A stretch of DNA of 64,000 bases, taken from positions 1,178,001 through 1,242,000 of the forward strand of contig NZ_CP177357.1 of NCBI RefSeq assembly GCF_046845755.1, read 5' to 3'. The notes below the pieces were generated by a model. The model ran no database searches. It saw only the letters and a list, made by a program, of their open reading frames with translations, and had not been told where the DNA came from. A program made the translations under genes and the position numbers. Of the stretch, positions 1 to 8,329 are shown piece after piece; the first letter of the stretch is position 1; each line of letters begins with the position of its first letter. Source of the stretch: Rubrivirga sp046845755. GTDB lineage: Bacteria; Bacteroidota; Rhodothermia; Rhodothermales; Rubricoccaceae.

Positions 1-411
1 CGGCGGGCCGTCCTCGTGCCCGTAGACGCCGGCCGTCGCGCGCGACAGCATCGCCGCCGCGCCGACCTCCTGGAACGACAGCATCCGGAACAGCTCGCCG
101 AAGCCGGGGAGTCGCTTCTGGATGAGGCGCTCGGCGACCTCCACGGTCCGGTCGCGGCGGCCGATGCCGGTGCCGCCCGTCGTGACGACGACCTCGACGC
201 GGCCGGCGAGGTGGAGGAGCACGGCGCGGATGGCCTCGGGGTCGTCGGGGACGATGCGGTAGAACTCGAGCGTGTGGCCCGCCGCGCGGAGCCCGTCGGC
301 GAGCGCCTTGCCACTGGCGTCCGTCTCCTCGGTCCGCGTGTCGGAGACCGTGATGACGGCGCAGCCGACCGGCATGTCGCGGGAGAGGAGTCGGTGGGCG
401 TCGGCGGACAT
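1..411 (-). CDS. moaB: MoaB/Mog-type molybdopterin adenylyltransferase (partial)
   Basis: This protein of molybdenum cofactor synthesis is expected to bind or adenylylate molybdopterin in the cytoplasm. The 137 visible codons show the family start (CAVITVSDTRT, with D and T of the substrate loop), then VVTTGGTGIGRRD, the hallmark TTGGTG loop, and an AAMLSRATAG stretch near the window edge. The C-terminus is cut off by the window, not by a stop. The start is the ATG at 411-409. It lies 28 bp downstream of yidD on the same strand and is probably the last visible gene of a gdhA-yidD-moaB run. MoaB and MogA cannot be told apart without the missing end. Confidence 0.85.
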   Translation of the reverse strand, partial: MSADAHRLLSRDMPVGCAVITVSDTRTEETDASGKALADGLRAAGHTLEFYRIVPDDPEAIRAVLLHLAGRVEVVVTTGGTGIGRRDRTVEVAERLIQKRLPGFGELFRMLSFQEVGAAAMLSRATAGVYGHEDGPP

Positions 412-439
412 GGGCCTGGGGAAGGGGCCAGTCAGACCC

Positions 440-787
440 TCAGCCCGTCCGTTCCGTTCCGGGCGCGGGCTCGCCAAACCAGCGGGGCGGGTCGTGCCCG
501 TGCCCGCCCCACGGGTTGCACCGGAGGATCCGCCAGACCGCGAGGATGGACCCCTTCAGCGCCCCGTACTTCCGGAGCGCCAGCACGGCGTACTGCGAGC
601 ACGTCGGCGAGTACCGGCACGTCGCCGGGAGCCAGGGCGAGACCGCGCCCTGGTACAGCCGGACGACGCCGACGAGGGCGAGGCGGGGGAGGCGCCAGAG
701 TCCCGACGACAGACGACGGACGACGGACGACGGGTCTGGGCGCCGCGCGGGCAACCCGGGGTCCGTCGTCCGAGGTCCGTCGTCCAT
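440..787 (-). CDS. yidD: YidD-type membrane protein insertion efficiency factor
   Basis: YidD is a small amphipathic inner-face protein that assists YidC-dependent membrane insertion. The core is unmistakable: LVGVVRLYQGAVSPWL, then CRYSPTCSQYAVLALRKYG and WRILRCNPWGGHG, with the conserved cysteines of the family. The product is 115 residues against the usual 70-90. The excess is an N-terminal stretch rich in D, R, P and T, encoded by the short-period GTCGTC repeat at 700-790. No GTG, TTG or ATG lies closer to the core, so either the repeat is translated or a rarer start is used. Only 4 bp separate it from the gdhA stop. Confidence 0.88.
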   Translation of the reverse strand: MDDGPRTTDPGLPARRPDPSSVVRRLSSGLWRLPRLALVGVVRLYQGAVSPWLPATCRYSPTCSQYAVLALRKYGALKGSILAVWRILRCNPWGGHGHDPPRWFGEPAPGTERTG

Positions 788-790
788 CGG
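700..790. repeat. Short-period self-complementary GTCGTCCG repeat
   Basis: Copies of a GACGACGGAC-like unit at 700-735 face copies of the inverse GTCCGTCGTCC at 765-785, so the transcript could fold into a long hairpin. The element sits at the gdhA-yidD junction and appears to supply the first ~30 codons of yidD. Similar self-complementary junction repeats of other sequence are at 9035, 39813, 50086 and 54535. Confidence 0.6.
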
Positions 791-791
791 C

Positions 792-2105
792 TTAGGCGTA
801 GATGCCGCGCAGCTTGAGCGCCCCGGCCACCTTCTCGATGGCGATCACGTAGGCGCCGATGCGCATCGACGTGTCGTACTTCTCGGCGGCGTCGTAGACG
901 CGGTCGAAGGCCGCCCGCATCATCCGGTCGAGCCGGCGGTTGACGCGGTCCTTGCTCCAGAAGTAGCCCTGGCGGTCCTGGACCCACTCGAAGTACGAAA
1001 CCGTCACGCCGCCCGCGTTCGCCAGGATGTCCGGGATGACGAGCACGCCGTTCTCGTTCAAGATGGTGTCGGCGCCCGGCGTCGTCGGGCCGTTGGCGCC
1101 CTCGGCCACGATCTTGGCCTTGACCTCGTGGGCGTTCTCGGCCGTGATCTGGTTCTCCTTGGCGCACGGCGCCAGCACGTCGACGTCGAGCGCGAGCAGC
1201 TCGGCGTTCGAGATCTCCTCGGCGCCGGGGAAGCCCTTGAGCGAGCGGTTGTGCTCGTCGGCGTAGGCGATGGCCGCGTCGATGTCGATCCCGTCGGCGT
1301 TGTAGTAGCCGCCGGAGACGTCGGAGACCGCGACGATCTTGCAGCCCTGCTCGCGCAGCAGCTGCGCGGCGACCGAGCCGACGTTCCCGAAGCCCTGGAC
1401 GGCGACCGTCGACTGGGCGGGCTTAAGGCCGAGCCGGTTCATCGCGCCGATCGTCGTCGTCATGACGCCCCGGCCGGTCGCCTCGCGGCGGCCCTCGGAG
1501 CCGCCGATGAGGAGCGGCTTGCCCGTCACGACGGCCGTCTCGGTCCGCTTGGCGTGCATCGAGTACGTGTCGAGCAGCCAGGCCATCACCTGCTCGTTGG
1601 TGTTCATGTCCGGGGCCGGGATGTCCTTGTCCGGGCCGAACACGTCGAGCAGGTTCGCCGTGTAGCGGCGCGTCAGCCGCTCGACCTCGCCGGCCGACAT
1701 CGTCGACGGGTCGCAGGCGACGCCGCCCTTGGCCCCGCCGAACGGGACGCCGACGACGGCGCACTTCCAGGTCATCCAGGCCGCGAGCGCCTTGACCTCG
1801 TCGACGTGGACGTCGGGCGCGAAGCGGATGCCGCCCTTCGAGGGCCCGAGCACCTCGGAGTGGATCACGCGGTAGCCCTCGAAGACCTTGAGCGTGCCGT
1901 CGTCCATGACGACGGGGATGCTGGTGATGTGGATGCGCGAGGGCGAGCGCAGCACTTCGTAGAGCCCGGGGTCGAGCCGCAGCAGCTCCGCCGCCACGTC
2001 GAACCGCTCCATCATGGACGTGAACGGGTTGTCCTTGTCGTGGGGGGGCGTGGGCTCCTGGTAAACGGCAGGACTGTGGGGGTCTCGCTTGAACGGGGTG
2101 GCCAT
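792..2105 (-). CDS. gdhA: Glu/Leu/Phe/Val family amino acid dehydrogenase (glutamate dehydrogenase)
   Basis: The enzyme interconverts glutamate and 2-oxoglutarate plus ammonia with NAD(P). The 437 residues are of normal length. The N-terminal substrate domain has the GGIRFAPDVHVDEVKALA block and the active-site PFGGAKGG motif with catalytic Lys126. The C-terminal Rossmann domain carries VAVQGFGNVGSVAA. ADMNTNEQVMAW-type residues (PAPDMNTNEQVMAW) are also present. The reading frame stays open far upstream, but conservation begins only after the ATG at 2105. Substrate specificity (Glu versus Leu/Phe) is inferred from overall similarity. A TACCTTCG box lies about 40 bp upstream. The divergent neighbour is a TrmH-type methyltransferase. 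Confidence 0.93.
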   Translation of the reverse strand: MATPFKRDPHSPAVYQEPTPPHDKDNPFTSMMERFDVAAELLRLDPGLYEVLRSPSRIHITSIPVVMDDGTLKVFEGYRVIHSEVLGPSKGGIRFAPDVHVDEVKALAAWMTWKCAVVGVPFGGAKGGVACDPSTMSAGEVERLTRRYTANLLDVFGPDKDIPAPDMNTNEQVMAWLLDTYSMHAKRTETAVVTGKPLLIGGSEGRREATGRGVMTTTIGAMNRLGLKPAQSTVAVQGFGNVGSVAAQLLREQGCKIVAVSDVSGGYYNADGIDIDAAIAYADEHNRSLKGFPGAEEISNAELLALDVDVLAPCAKENQITAENAHEVKAKIVAEGANGPTTPGADTILNENGVLVIPDILANAGGVTVSYFEWVQDRQGYFWSKDRVNRRLDRMMRAAFDRVYDAAEKYDTSMRIGAYVIAIEKVAGALKLRGIYA

Positions 2106-2146
2106 GGCGGCCCGGCGAACCGGGGGGATGTCGGGGGGGGGAGGCG

Positions 2147-2154
2147 CGAAGGTA
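2147..2154 (-). promoter_or_regulatory. Putative -7 box (TACCTTCG) for gdhA
   Basis: On the minus strand TACCTTCG ends 41 bp before the gdhA ATG. It matches the TAnnTT(T/C)G pattern seen before many genes of this window and resembles the Bacteroidota -7 element TAnnTTTG. No clear -33 TTTG was found. Confidence 0.5.
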
Positions 2155-2179
2155 GGCGCGCCGGGTGTGGGAGCCGTCG

Positions 2180-2197
2180 CCGAAAGCGCTTCCGACG
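2180..2197. promoter_or_regulatory. Near-palindrome CCGAAAGCGCTTCCG between divergent genes
   Basis: The imperfect palindrome CGAAAGCGCTTCCG lies between the divergent gdhA and trmH-like genes. A close copy, CCGAAAGCGGTTCCGG, is at 14310-14325 upstream of the E1 dehydrogenase gene. This suggests a shared operator, but with two copies it could be chance. Confidence 0.3.
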
Positions 2198-2312
2198 GCC
2201 GCTCGGCGGCCAAGCTAGGCCGCCGTTCGTGAAGCGCCGCGGAAGCTGGGCCCCGGACGCGAGAACCCGGCCGCTCCCGACCGAGTCTCCGCAGCCCACC
2301 CGCCCGCCCGCC

Positions 2313-3077
2313 GTGACACGCCAGCAACTCAAAGACGCCGCCGCCCTCGCCCGTGCCAAGGGGCGCCGCGGCCAGGGCCGGTTTCTGGTCGAGGGCGTCC
2401 GCTCGGTCGAGGCCGCCGTGGCCGCGGGCGCCCCGCTCGTGGCCGTGCTCGCGACCGAGGCCGCCCTCGCGACCGAGCGCGTCGCCGCGCTGGCGGGCCG
2501 GGTTGAGGTGACGCCGGTCGCGGCGCGCGACCTCGAGCGCGTCGGCGACGCCCGGTCGTCGCAAGGGGTGCTGGCGGTCGCCGCGTCGGTGACGACGGAC
2601 GCGCTGCCGGACGCGCCGGGCCCCGTGCTTTTGCTCGACGGCGTGCAGGACCCCGGGAACGTCGGCGCGCTCGTCCGCACCGCCGCGTGGTTCGGCGTCG
2701 GGACGGTCGTCGCGGACGCGCCCTCGGCCGACTTCGAGAGCCCCAAGGCCGTGCGGGCGTCGATGGGCGGGCTGTGGGACGTCACGCTCGTCCGCGTCCC
2801 GTCGCTGGCGCCGACGCTCGACGCGCTGATGGCGGCGGGAACGGACTGCTGGGGCGCCGACCTGGGCGGCACCGACGCAGGGGGGTGGTCGCCAGGCCCC
2901 GACGCCGCGCTCGTGATGGGCAGCGAGGCGCACGGCTTGTCTGATGAGGTCGCCGCCCGCGTTCGGGCGTCGGGCGGCCTCGTCCACATCGGCCGGCCCG
3001 GTGCGGGGGCGGGCGTCGAGTCGCTCAACGTGGCCGTCGCCGGGGGCGTCCTTCTGGCGCGCTGGCTCGGGCGCTGA
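2313..3077 (+). CDS. TrmH/SpoU family RNA 2'-O-methyltransferase
   Basis: The enzyme transfers a methyl group from SAM to a ribose 2'-OH of tRNA or rRNA through a SPOUT knot fold. All three SpoU motifs are visible in the 254-residue product: DGVQDPGNVGALVRTAAWFG (motif 1), ALVMGSEAHGLS (motif 2) and ESLNVAVAGGVLLA (motif 3). The N-terminal third, with GRRGQGRFLVEGVRSVEAA, is the SpoU substrate-binding domain. The GTG at 2313 is chosen because it directly precedes the conserved domain and the upstream open frame is antisense to gdhA. The exact RNA target (RlmB-like or other) cannot be read from sequence. Confidence 0.9.
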   Translation: MTRQQLKDAAALARAKGRRGQGRFLVEGVRSVEAAVAAGAPLVAVLATEAALATERVAALAGRVEVTPVAARDLERVGDARSSQGVLAVAASVTTDALPDAPGPVLLLDGVQDPGNVGALVRTAAWFGVGTVVADAPSADFESPKAVRASMGGLWDVTLVRVPSLAPTLDALMAAGTDCWGADLGGTDAGGWSPGPDAALVMGSEAHGLSDEVAARVRASGGLVHIGRPGAGAGVESLNVAVAGGVLLARWLGR

Positions 3078-3144
3078 CCCTGGGCACGTCGGATCGGACG
3101 CCCGTGTCGGGCGTATCAAAGGGACCTCGCAATCCCTGGGTCCG

Positions 3145-5157
3145 ATGCGTCTGCTTTCAACGCTCATCGCGCTCGCAGTCGTCGCCGCTGTCCCTGCGCG
3201 CGCCCAGGCAACGCCCGACCGGCCCATCGACCGGGCCCGGTCGCTCCTGGCGTCCGGCGACACGGTGGCCGCGTACGGCGTGGTTCAGGCCGCCGTCCGT
3301 GAGACGCCGCGGGACCCAGACCTTCGCCGTCTCCAGATCCGGCTCCGGCTGGCGGGGCAGGGGACGCGCGGGATGGCGTTCGGGATGAGGTCGGCGCACG
3401 TCGCCGAGGCGGCCCGATTCCTGATCCGCGAGGTGCCCGACGACACGCTCGCGCTGGCCGTGCTGATGGACGACGCCGTCCTGACGGCGGCCCGCTGGCA
3501 CGACCGCGTCTGGCGCGGCTCGCCCAATACCGAAGTGGGGACGTTCATGGACGAGGTCGAGATCCGGGCTCGGATGAGCGCCAGCTACTTCGACCTCGAC
3601 GCCTGGAACGAGATCGTCCCGCTCCTCGACCAGTCGGTGTACGCCCGCCGGGCTCATGAGCAGGCCGTCCGTCACATCGCGACGTGGCTCGCCGTCGATC
3701 CCGCCGCGCCGCGCCCCCACCGCGCCGCCGTCACGCTCGCGGCCGTCACGCGGCAGTGGGACGCGGCGCTCGTGCTCGCGTCCCGGTACCGCGCGGAGAC
3801 GGGCGCTCCCGAGGCCGACCTGCTGGCGGGGCTCGCCCTCTTCCGCCTCGGCCGGTTCGAGGAGGCGGCTGGGGCGGTCGACGCTGGGCTCGCACGGTTG
3901 CCGCCCGCCGAGCGGGGTCGCCATGAGAACATCCGTCGCCTGCTTCCCACGGACCGGCGCGCCGCCTACGACGCCGACCCCGCCGCGGCCACGGCCGCGT
4001 TCTGGGCGACCGCCGACCCCCGCCTGCTGACGGCGTTCAACGAGCGGCGCGTCGAGCACGTCGCCCGAGTCGTCGAGGCGGACCTGCTGCTGGGCGCGGG
4101 TCCGTCGGGCGCACTCCGACCCGGCGAGGCCCGGGGTGCCGACACCGCCGACGGTCAGATCTGGGTCCGCTACGGACGTCCTCCGGTCAGCCGGTCCTAC
4201 CGCGTCGGCGGAGCCAACCCCGTGGCCTACCGGGTGTGGGACTACGACGGCTTCCGGTTCGTCTTCGAGGACCTCGACTTTAGCGGCGAGTTCCGGACCT
4301 TCAGCCCGCCCGCCGGCGCCTTCGCTGGCCCCGGTTCGCGCGCGGCCAACGACGACTACGTGCTCCAGGAGCGCGAGATGGCGCGGTCCGACCCGCAGCG
4401 GTCTCAGGTGGTGTTCGCACAACCGCTCGAGGTGTCGGCGCTCGTGTCCCGCTTCCGGGCGCCCGGCGGCGGGGTCGAGGCCGTCGTCGCGTGGGGTGTC
4501 CCGAGTGTCGGCCGCGTCCGCTCGGGCGCGTTCGCCATCGCCAGCGGAGCGGTCGTCGACCGGGCGGTCATGGAGGGCACCGGTCGCGGACCCGTCACAC
4601 GCGTCGGCTGCGACCCGGTCCGCACCCAGGCCGCGACGCTCCGGATGCCTGGCTCGGGCGCGGTCCGCGTCGAGGTGGACGCCGGGGTCGCGGGCGGGGC
4701 CGCGACCGTCGCTGTCGCCCCGCTGGCGGAGGGCTTCGGCGTCAGCGACCTGCTGCTCGCACGGTCCGTCGACGAGGACGGGCGGGGGCCGGTCGCCCGG
4801 GACGGACTGGGGATTGTGCCGGCCTCCCGGGCCGTTTTCGCCGTCGGCGACCCGGTGTACGTCGTCGTCGAGGCGTACGGGCTGGCGCTGGCCGAGGGGC
4901 GGACCCGGTACTCGGTCGAGGCCATGCTGCGGCCCGCCGACCGACGCGGCGGCTTGCTCGGCCGAGTATTCGGGAGGGGCCAGGGTCGGGGCGTCGCGGT
5001 CCGCACCGAGGGCGAGGGCGACCGGCCCGACGAGACGGTCGCGTTCTTCGTCGACATCCGCGACCAGCGCCCCGGCGCGTACACCCTGTCGGTGACGATC
5101 CGCGACGAGGCCACGGGGGCGGCCGCCGCGAGCGACCGCTCGATCGTCTTGGAATAG
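3145..5157 (+). CDS. GWxTD domain-containing exported protein
   Basis: The 670-residue product starts with a signal peptide (MRLLSTLIALAVVAAVPARA). A TPR-like helical region follows to about residue 270. A GWxTD-like segment (FWATADPRLLT, then ERRVEHVARVVEAD and IWVRYGRPP) lies at about 275-345, and the C-terminal half is a beta-rich domain. GWxTD proteins are common in Bacteroidota, Acidobacteriota and Gemmatimonadota; their function is unknown. Here the signature Gly-Trp is Phe-Trp. The gene follows the methyltransferase by 67 bp on the same strand and converges with the DUF4864 gene. The start is the ATG that opens the signal peptide. Confidence 0.8.
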   Translation: MRLLSTLIALAVVAAVPARAQATPDRPIDRARSLLASGDTVAAYGVVQAAVRETPRDPDLRRLQIRLRLAGQGTRGMAFGMRSAHVAEAARFLIREVPDDTLALAVLMDDAVLTAARWHDRVWRGSPNTEVGTFMDEVEIRARMSASYFDLDAWNEIVPLLDQSVYARRAHEQAVRHIATWLAVDPAAPRPHRAAVTLAAVTRQWDAALVLASRYRAETGAPEADLLAGLALFRLGRFEEAAGAVDAGLARLPPAERGRHENIRRLLPTDRRAAYDADPAAATAAFWATADPRLLTAFNERRVEHVARVVEADLLLGAGPSGALRPGEARGADTADGQIWVRYGRPPVSRSYRVGGANPVAYRVWDYDGFRFVFEDLDFSGEFRTFSPPAGAFAGPGSRAANDDYVLQEREMARSDPQRSQVVFAQPLEVSALVSRFRAPGGGVEAVVAWGVPSVGRVRSGAFAIASGAVVDRAVMEGTGRGPVTRVGCDPVRTQAATLRMPGSGAVRVEVDAGVAGGAATVAVAPLAEGFGVSDLLLARSVDEDGRGPVARDGLGIVPASRAVFAVGDPVYVVVEAYGLALAEGRTRYSVEAMLRPADRRGGLLGRVFGRGQGRGVAVRTEGEGDRPDETVAFFVDIRDQRPGAYTLSVTIRDEATGAAAASDRSIVLE

Positions 5158-5215
5158 GTCGGACTAGGGTGTGGGCGGGTCGTGACTCCGACGTCACTCT
5201 GTCCGACGTCCCCTG

Positions 5216-5692
5216 CTAGATCCGCGTTTGCCCGTCGGCCACTGGCTCTCGCCGCTCGACGCCGTCGGTCAGCCAGCACCCGTCGCAGGCGCCGCCCTGC
5301 TGGCGCGAGAGCGCGAACACGTAGACCGCGCGGCGCCCGTCGGCGTGCCCGAGCGCGACCCGGAGCGCGGCGCGGTCGCCCTCGACGACGACCCGGCCGT
5401 AGTCGGCGGACGTCGCGTCGATCATGTCCCGGTAGACCGGGCCCTTCACCATCTGCGTAAACCGCTCGAGGGGTCCCGTCGCCGCGCGGTTGCCGGGCGA
5501 GGCGAACCGGAAGGCCGTCGCGATCCCGGCGTCCGGCGTCGGCGTGTCGTTCGCGCCCAGTGCCTCCACCTGGATACGGACCACCTCTTCGGCCGTCAGG
5601 TCGGGCGACGGCTGTGGGTCGTTGGGCCCGGCCGCCAGCAGGACGACCGCGGCGGTGCCGACGAGGGCGAGGACGACGGAGAGCGCGTGCAT
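5216..5692 (-). CDS. DUF4864 domain-containing protein
   Basis: The 158-residue protein has an N-terminal hydrophobic segment (residues 3-21), likely a signal anchor. A DUF4864-type domain follows, with EVVRIQVEALGAND, an AFRFASPGNRAATGPLERFTQMV stretch (phenylalanine-serine-proline core) and a YGRVVVEGDRAALRVAL strand. Function is unknown for this family. It contains an unusual CDGC near the end, a possible disulfide or metal pair in the periplasm. It is transcribed towards the GWxTD gene. No promoter box was recognised. Confidence 0.7.
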   Translation of the reverse strand: MHALSVVLALVGTAAVVLLAAGPNDPQPSPDLTAEEVVRIQVEALGANDTPTPDAGIATAFRFASPGNRAATGPLERFTQMVKGPVYRDMIDATSADYGRVVVEGDRAALRVALGHADGRRAVYVFALSRQQGGACDGCWLTDGVERREPVADGQTRI

Positions 5693-5782
5693 CGGACGAG
5701 AGGCCGGGGTGGTGGGGGACGACTCAGGATTCCGGGAGGGTCCCGGGCACAGCGGGTTCAGGCAGCACCCGAGCCGGGCGGG

Positions 5783-5790
5783 TAGCTTGC
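5783..5790 (+). promoter_or_regulatory. TAGCTTGC -7 box, ald probably leaderless
   Basis: TAGCTTGC ends only 3 bp before the ald ATG at 5794. If the box works like the Bacteroidota -7 element, transcription would start at or within a few bases of the A of ATG, giving a leaderless mRNA. No Shine-Dalgarno sequence is present. Confidence 0.5.
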
Positions 5791-5793
5791 GGC

Positions 5794-7014
5794 ATGGAGA
5801 TCCCCGCCATCCAGGGCCTCAAGGTCGACCCCGGCCTGCTGCCCCTCGAAAAGCCCGCCGCCATCGGCCACCGCGGCGAGCGCATCTGCGTCGGCGTGCC
5901 TAGCGAGGCCGGCAACGACGAGCGCCGCGTGTCGCTGGCGCCCTACGCCGCCGCCCTGCTCGTCGCCGCGGGCCACGAGGTCGTCATCGAGGCCGGCGCC
6001 GGAGCCGACGCCCAGTTCCTCGATTCGCAGTACGCCGACGCCGGGTGCCGCGTGGTCGACACGCCGGCCGAGGTCTACGGCAACTGCGACCTGATCGCCA
6101 AGGTGTTCCCGCCGCGCGGCGACGAGCTCGACCTCATGCGCGAGCGCCAGGTCCTCATCTCGGCCCTGCACCTCGGCGGCCTGGAGTCGGAGACGCTGCG
6201 CCGCTTGATGGAGCTCCGCGTCACGGGGATCGGCTTCGAGTTCATCTCCGACGCCGACGGCACGCTGCCGATCGTCCGGATGATGCACGAGATCTCGGGC
6301 TCGATGGCGGTCCAGACCGCCGCGCGGCTGCTCGAGTCGTCCGAGGGCGGGCGGGGCGTCATGCTGGGCGGCATCTCGGGCGTCCCGCCGTCGACGGTCG
6401 TCATCCTGGGCGCGGGCGTCATCGGCGAGTGGGCGGCGCGGACGGCCATCGGCTTCGGCGCGCACACGATCGTGCTCGACACCGACTTGCCCGCGCTCCG
6501 CGCCATCGAGCACGTGCTCGACCGCCGCGTGACGACGGCGATGGCGAACCCGACGTACGTCGAGAGCGCCGTCAAAAACGCCGACGTCGTGATCGGCGCG
6601 GCGATGGCGATCGGCCAGCGGTCGCCCGTCGTGGTGACCGAGGAGATGGTGGCCTCGATGCGGCCCGGCTCGGTCGTCGTGGACCTGGTCATCGACCAGG
6701 GCGGCTGCGTCGAGACCTCGCGCCCGACGACGCCCGACGAGCCGACGTTCGTCGCGCACGGCGTCGTCCACCACTGCGTGCCGAACCTGCCCAGCGCCGT
6801 CGCCCGGACGGGCTCGTACGCGTTGTCGAACGCGCTCACGCCTTACTTGCTGGAGATCGGCGAGGCGGGCAGCATCAACGACGCGCTGTGGTCGAACGTC
6901 TCGCTCCGGACCGGCGCCTACGTGTACCGCCGGCACCTCACGAAAAAGAGCCTGGCGTCGATGTTCGGGATGCCGCACCGGGACATCGAGCTGCTCATCG
7001 CCAGCGGGATCTAG
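5794..7014 (+). CDS. ald: Alanine dehydrogenase
   Basis: This NAD-dependent enzyme converts L-alanine to pyruvate and ammonia. The 406 residues match the longer Bacteroidota form (about 400) rather than the 370-residue Firmicutes enzyme. Visible blocks are GVPSEAGNDERRVSLAP (pyruvate-binding Arg), ISALHLGGL, the Rossmann motif VVILGAGVIGEWAAR and VDLVIDQGGCVETSRPTT. HHCVPNLPSAVARTGSYALSNAL follows, with the conserved His and Asn. The start ATG lies 4 bp after a TAGCTTGC box. The next gene, alanine racemase, is 101 bp downstream, so L-alanine catabolism and D-alanine synthesis sit side by side. Confidence 0.94.
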   Translation: MEIPAIQGLKVDPGLLPLEKPAAIGHRGERICVGVPSEAGNDERRVSLAPYAAALLVAAGHEVVIEAGAGADAQFLDSQYADAGCRVVDTPAEVYGNCDLIAKVFPPRGDELDLMRERQVLISALHLGGLESETLRRLMELRVTGIGFEFISDADGTLPIVRMMHEISGSMAVQTAARLLESSEGGRGVMLGGISGVPPSTVVILGAGVIGEWAARTAIGFGAHTIVLDTDLPALRAIEHVLDRRVTTAMANPTYVESAVKNADVVIGAAMAIGQRSPVVVTEEMVASMRPGSVVVDLVIDQGGCVETSRPTTPDEPTFVAHGVVHHCVPNLPSAVARTGSYALSNALTPYLLEIGEAGSINDALWSNVSLRTGAYVYRRHLTKKSLASMFGMPHRDIELLIASGI

Positions 7015-7115
7015 GCGTCAGCAGGGGAGAGGCGCCTCGCGGGATGTTCCTCGGATCCGCTGGCGTCCGGCGTCGGCGGGCGGGACCTTCCAGCCTCCCG
7101 CATCCCCATCCTTCT

Positions 7116-8213
7116 GTGATCCCCGTCGCGCTCCGAGCCGAGGTCGACCTCGACGCCATCCGTCACAACGCCCGCACGCTCGGCGTCGCGGGCGCGATGG
7201 CCGTCGTCAAGGCGGATGCGTACGGGCACGGGGCCGTGCCCGTCGCGCGAGCGCTCGTCGACGAGGGCGTCGAGTGGCTGGCGGTTGCGACCGTCCCCGA
7301 GGCCGAGGCGTTGCGCGACGCGGGCGTCTCCACCCGGATTCTCGTCTTCGCCGCACCGCTCCCCGAGTTTCTGCCCGCGTACGAGCGCCTGGGCTTGGAC
7401 GCCGTCGTGTCGTCGCCCGAGGTGGCCGCCGCCGTGATGGCGCGGGCGGCGCCCGTCCCGGTCCACGTCAAGGTCGACACCGGGATGCACCGGATCGGGC
7501 TGGCGCCCGCGACGGCCGCCGAGACGGTGCGCCAGCTGCGCGCGGCGGGCGTCGAGGTGGCCGCGCTGTGGACCCACTTCTCGATGGCCGACGCGCCGGA
7601 CCCGTCGGCGTCGTTCCTGCAGATCCGCCGGTTCGACGGCGTCCTGCGCGAGCTCGGCGCCGACGCCCCGCCCCTCGTCCACCTCGCGAACGGCCCAGCC
7701 CACGTGCGCTTCCCGCCCGTCGCCTCGGGCCCCGCGCTGCACCGCCTCGGCGGCGTGCTCTACGGCCTGCGGACGGGCGTCCTGCCCGAGATCGACACGA
7801 CGGACCTGCGCCCGGCGATGCGGCTCGTCGCCCGCGTCGTCCACCTCCAGACCGTCCCGGCCGGCGAGTCCGTCAGCTACGGCGAGACGTGGACGGCCCC
7901 GCGCCCGACGCGGGTCGCCACGCTCGCCGTCGGCTACGCGGACGGCCTGCCGCGCGCGCTGTCGAACGTGGGGCACGTCGGCATCGGCGGGGGAAGGGCG
8001 CCGATCGTCGGGCGCATCTGCATGGACGTGACGATGGTCGACGTCGACGGGCTCGACGTGGCCGTCGGCGACGACGCCGTGGTGTTCGGGCCTGGCGGCC
8101 CAACGGCCGAGGCCGCCGCGACGGCAGCTGGCACGATCGTCTACGAGCTGACGGCCGGGTTGACGGCGCGCGTACCCCGCGTGTATCGCCGTACGGGCGG
8201 CTCCGAGGGCTGA
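7116..8213 (+). CDS. alr: Alanine racemase
   Basis: This PLP enzyme makes D-alanine for peptidoglycan. The 365-residue product has the PLP motif VVKADAYGHG with Lys32 as the Schiff-base lysine. VDTGMHRIGL follows, and the C-terminal domain has TLAVGYADGLPRAL with the catalytic Tyr, and GRICMDVTMVDV. The GTG at 7116 puts the conserved ALRAEVDLDAIRHN strand at residues 5-18, as is normal for the family. Upstream codons are antisense or out-of-frame shadows of ald. A pyrimidine-rich CATCCCCATCC stretch precedes the start. Confidence 0.95.
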   Translation: MIPVALRAEVDLDAIRHNARTLGVAGAMAVVKADAYGHGAVPVARALVDEGVEWLAVATVPEAEALRDAGVSTRILVFAAPLPEFLPAYERLGLDAVVSSPEVAAAVMARAAPVPVHVKVDTGMHRIGLAPATAAETVRQLRAAGVEVAALWTHFSMADAPDPSASFLQIRRFDGVLRELGADAPPLVHLANGPAHVRFPPVASGPALHRLGGVLYGLRTGVLPEIDTTDLRPAMRLVARVVHLQTVPAGESVSYGETWTAPRPTRVATLAVGYADGLPRALSNVGHVGIGGGRAPIVGRICMDVTMVDVDGLDVAVGDDAVVFGPGGPTAEAAATAAGTIVYELTAGLTARVPRVYRRTGGSEG

Positions 8214-8329
8214 GACACTGCGCCAGCGGTCATCTTCACAATCGCAGAACCCCGCGTCCGCGTCCGGGTATATCGAGCGCGGCCCGCGAGATAGCGGCCG
8301 TCCCTTCACCCGCCCACGCACTCCGCATT

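Noticed and set aside
516..3077. Very long open frame on the plus strand across yidD and gdhA
   Set aside because: Only the last 254 codons show a protein family (TrmH). The rest is antisense to gdhA and open because stop codons are rare at this GC.
8241..8260. GCAGAACCCCGCG resembling an attC R'' arm
   Set aside because: There is no matching L'', L' or R' arm within 200 bp, and no cassette structure around it.
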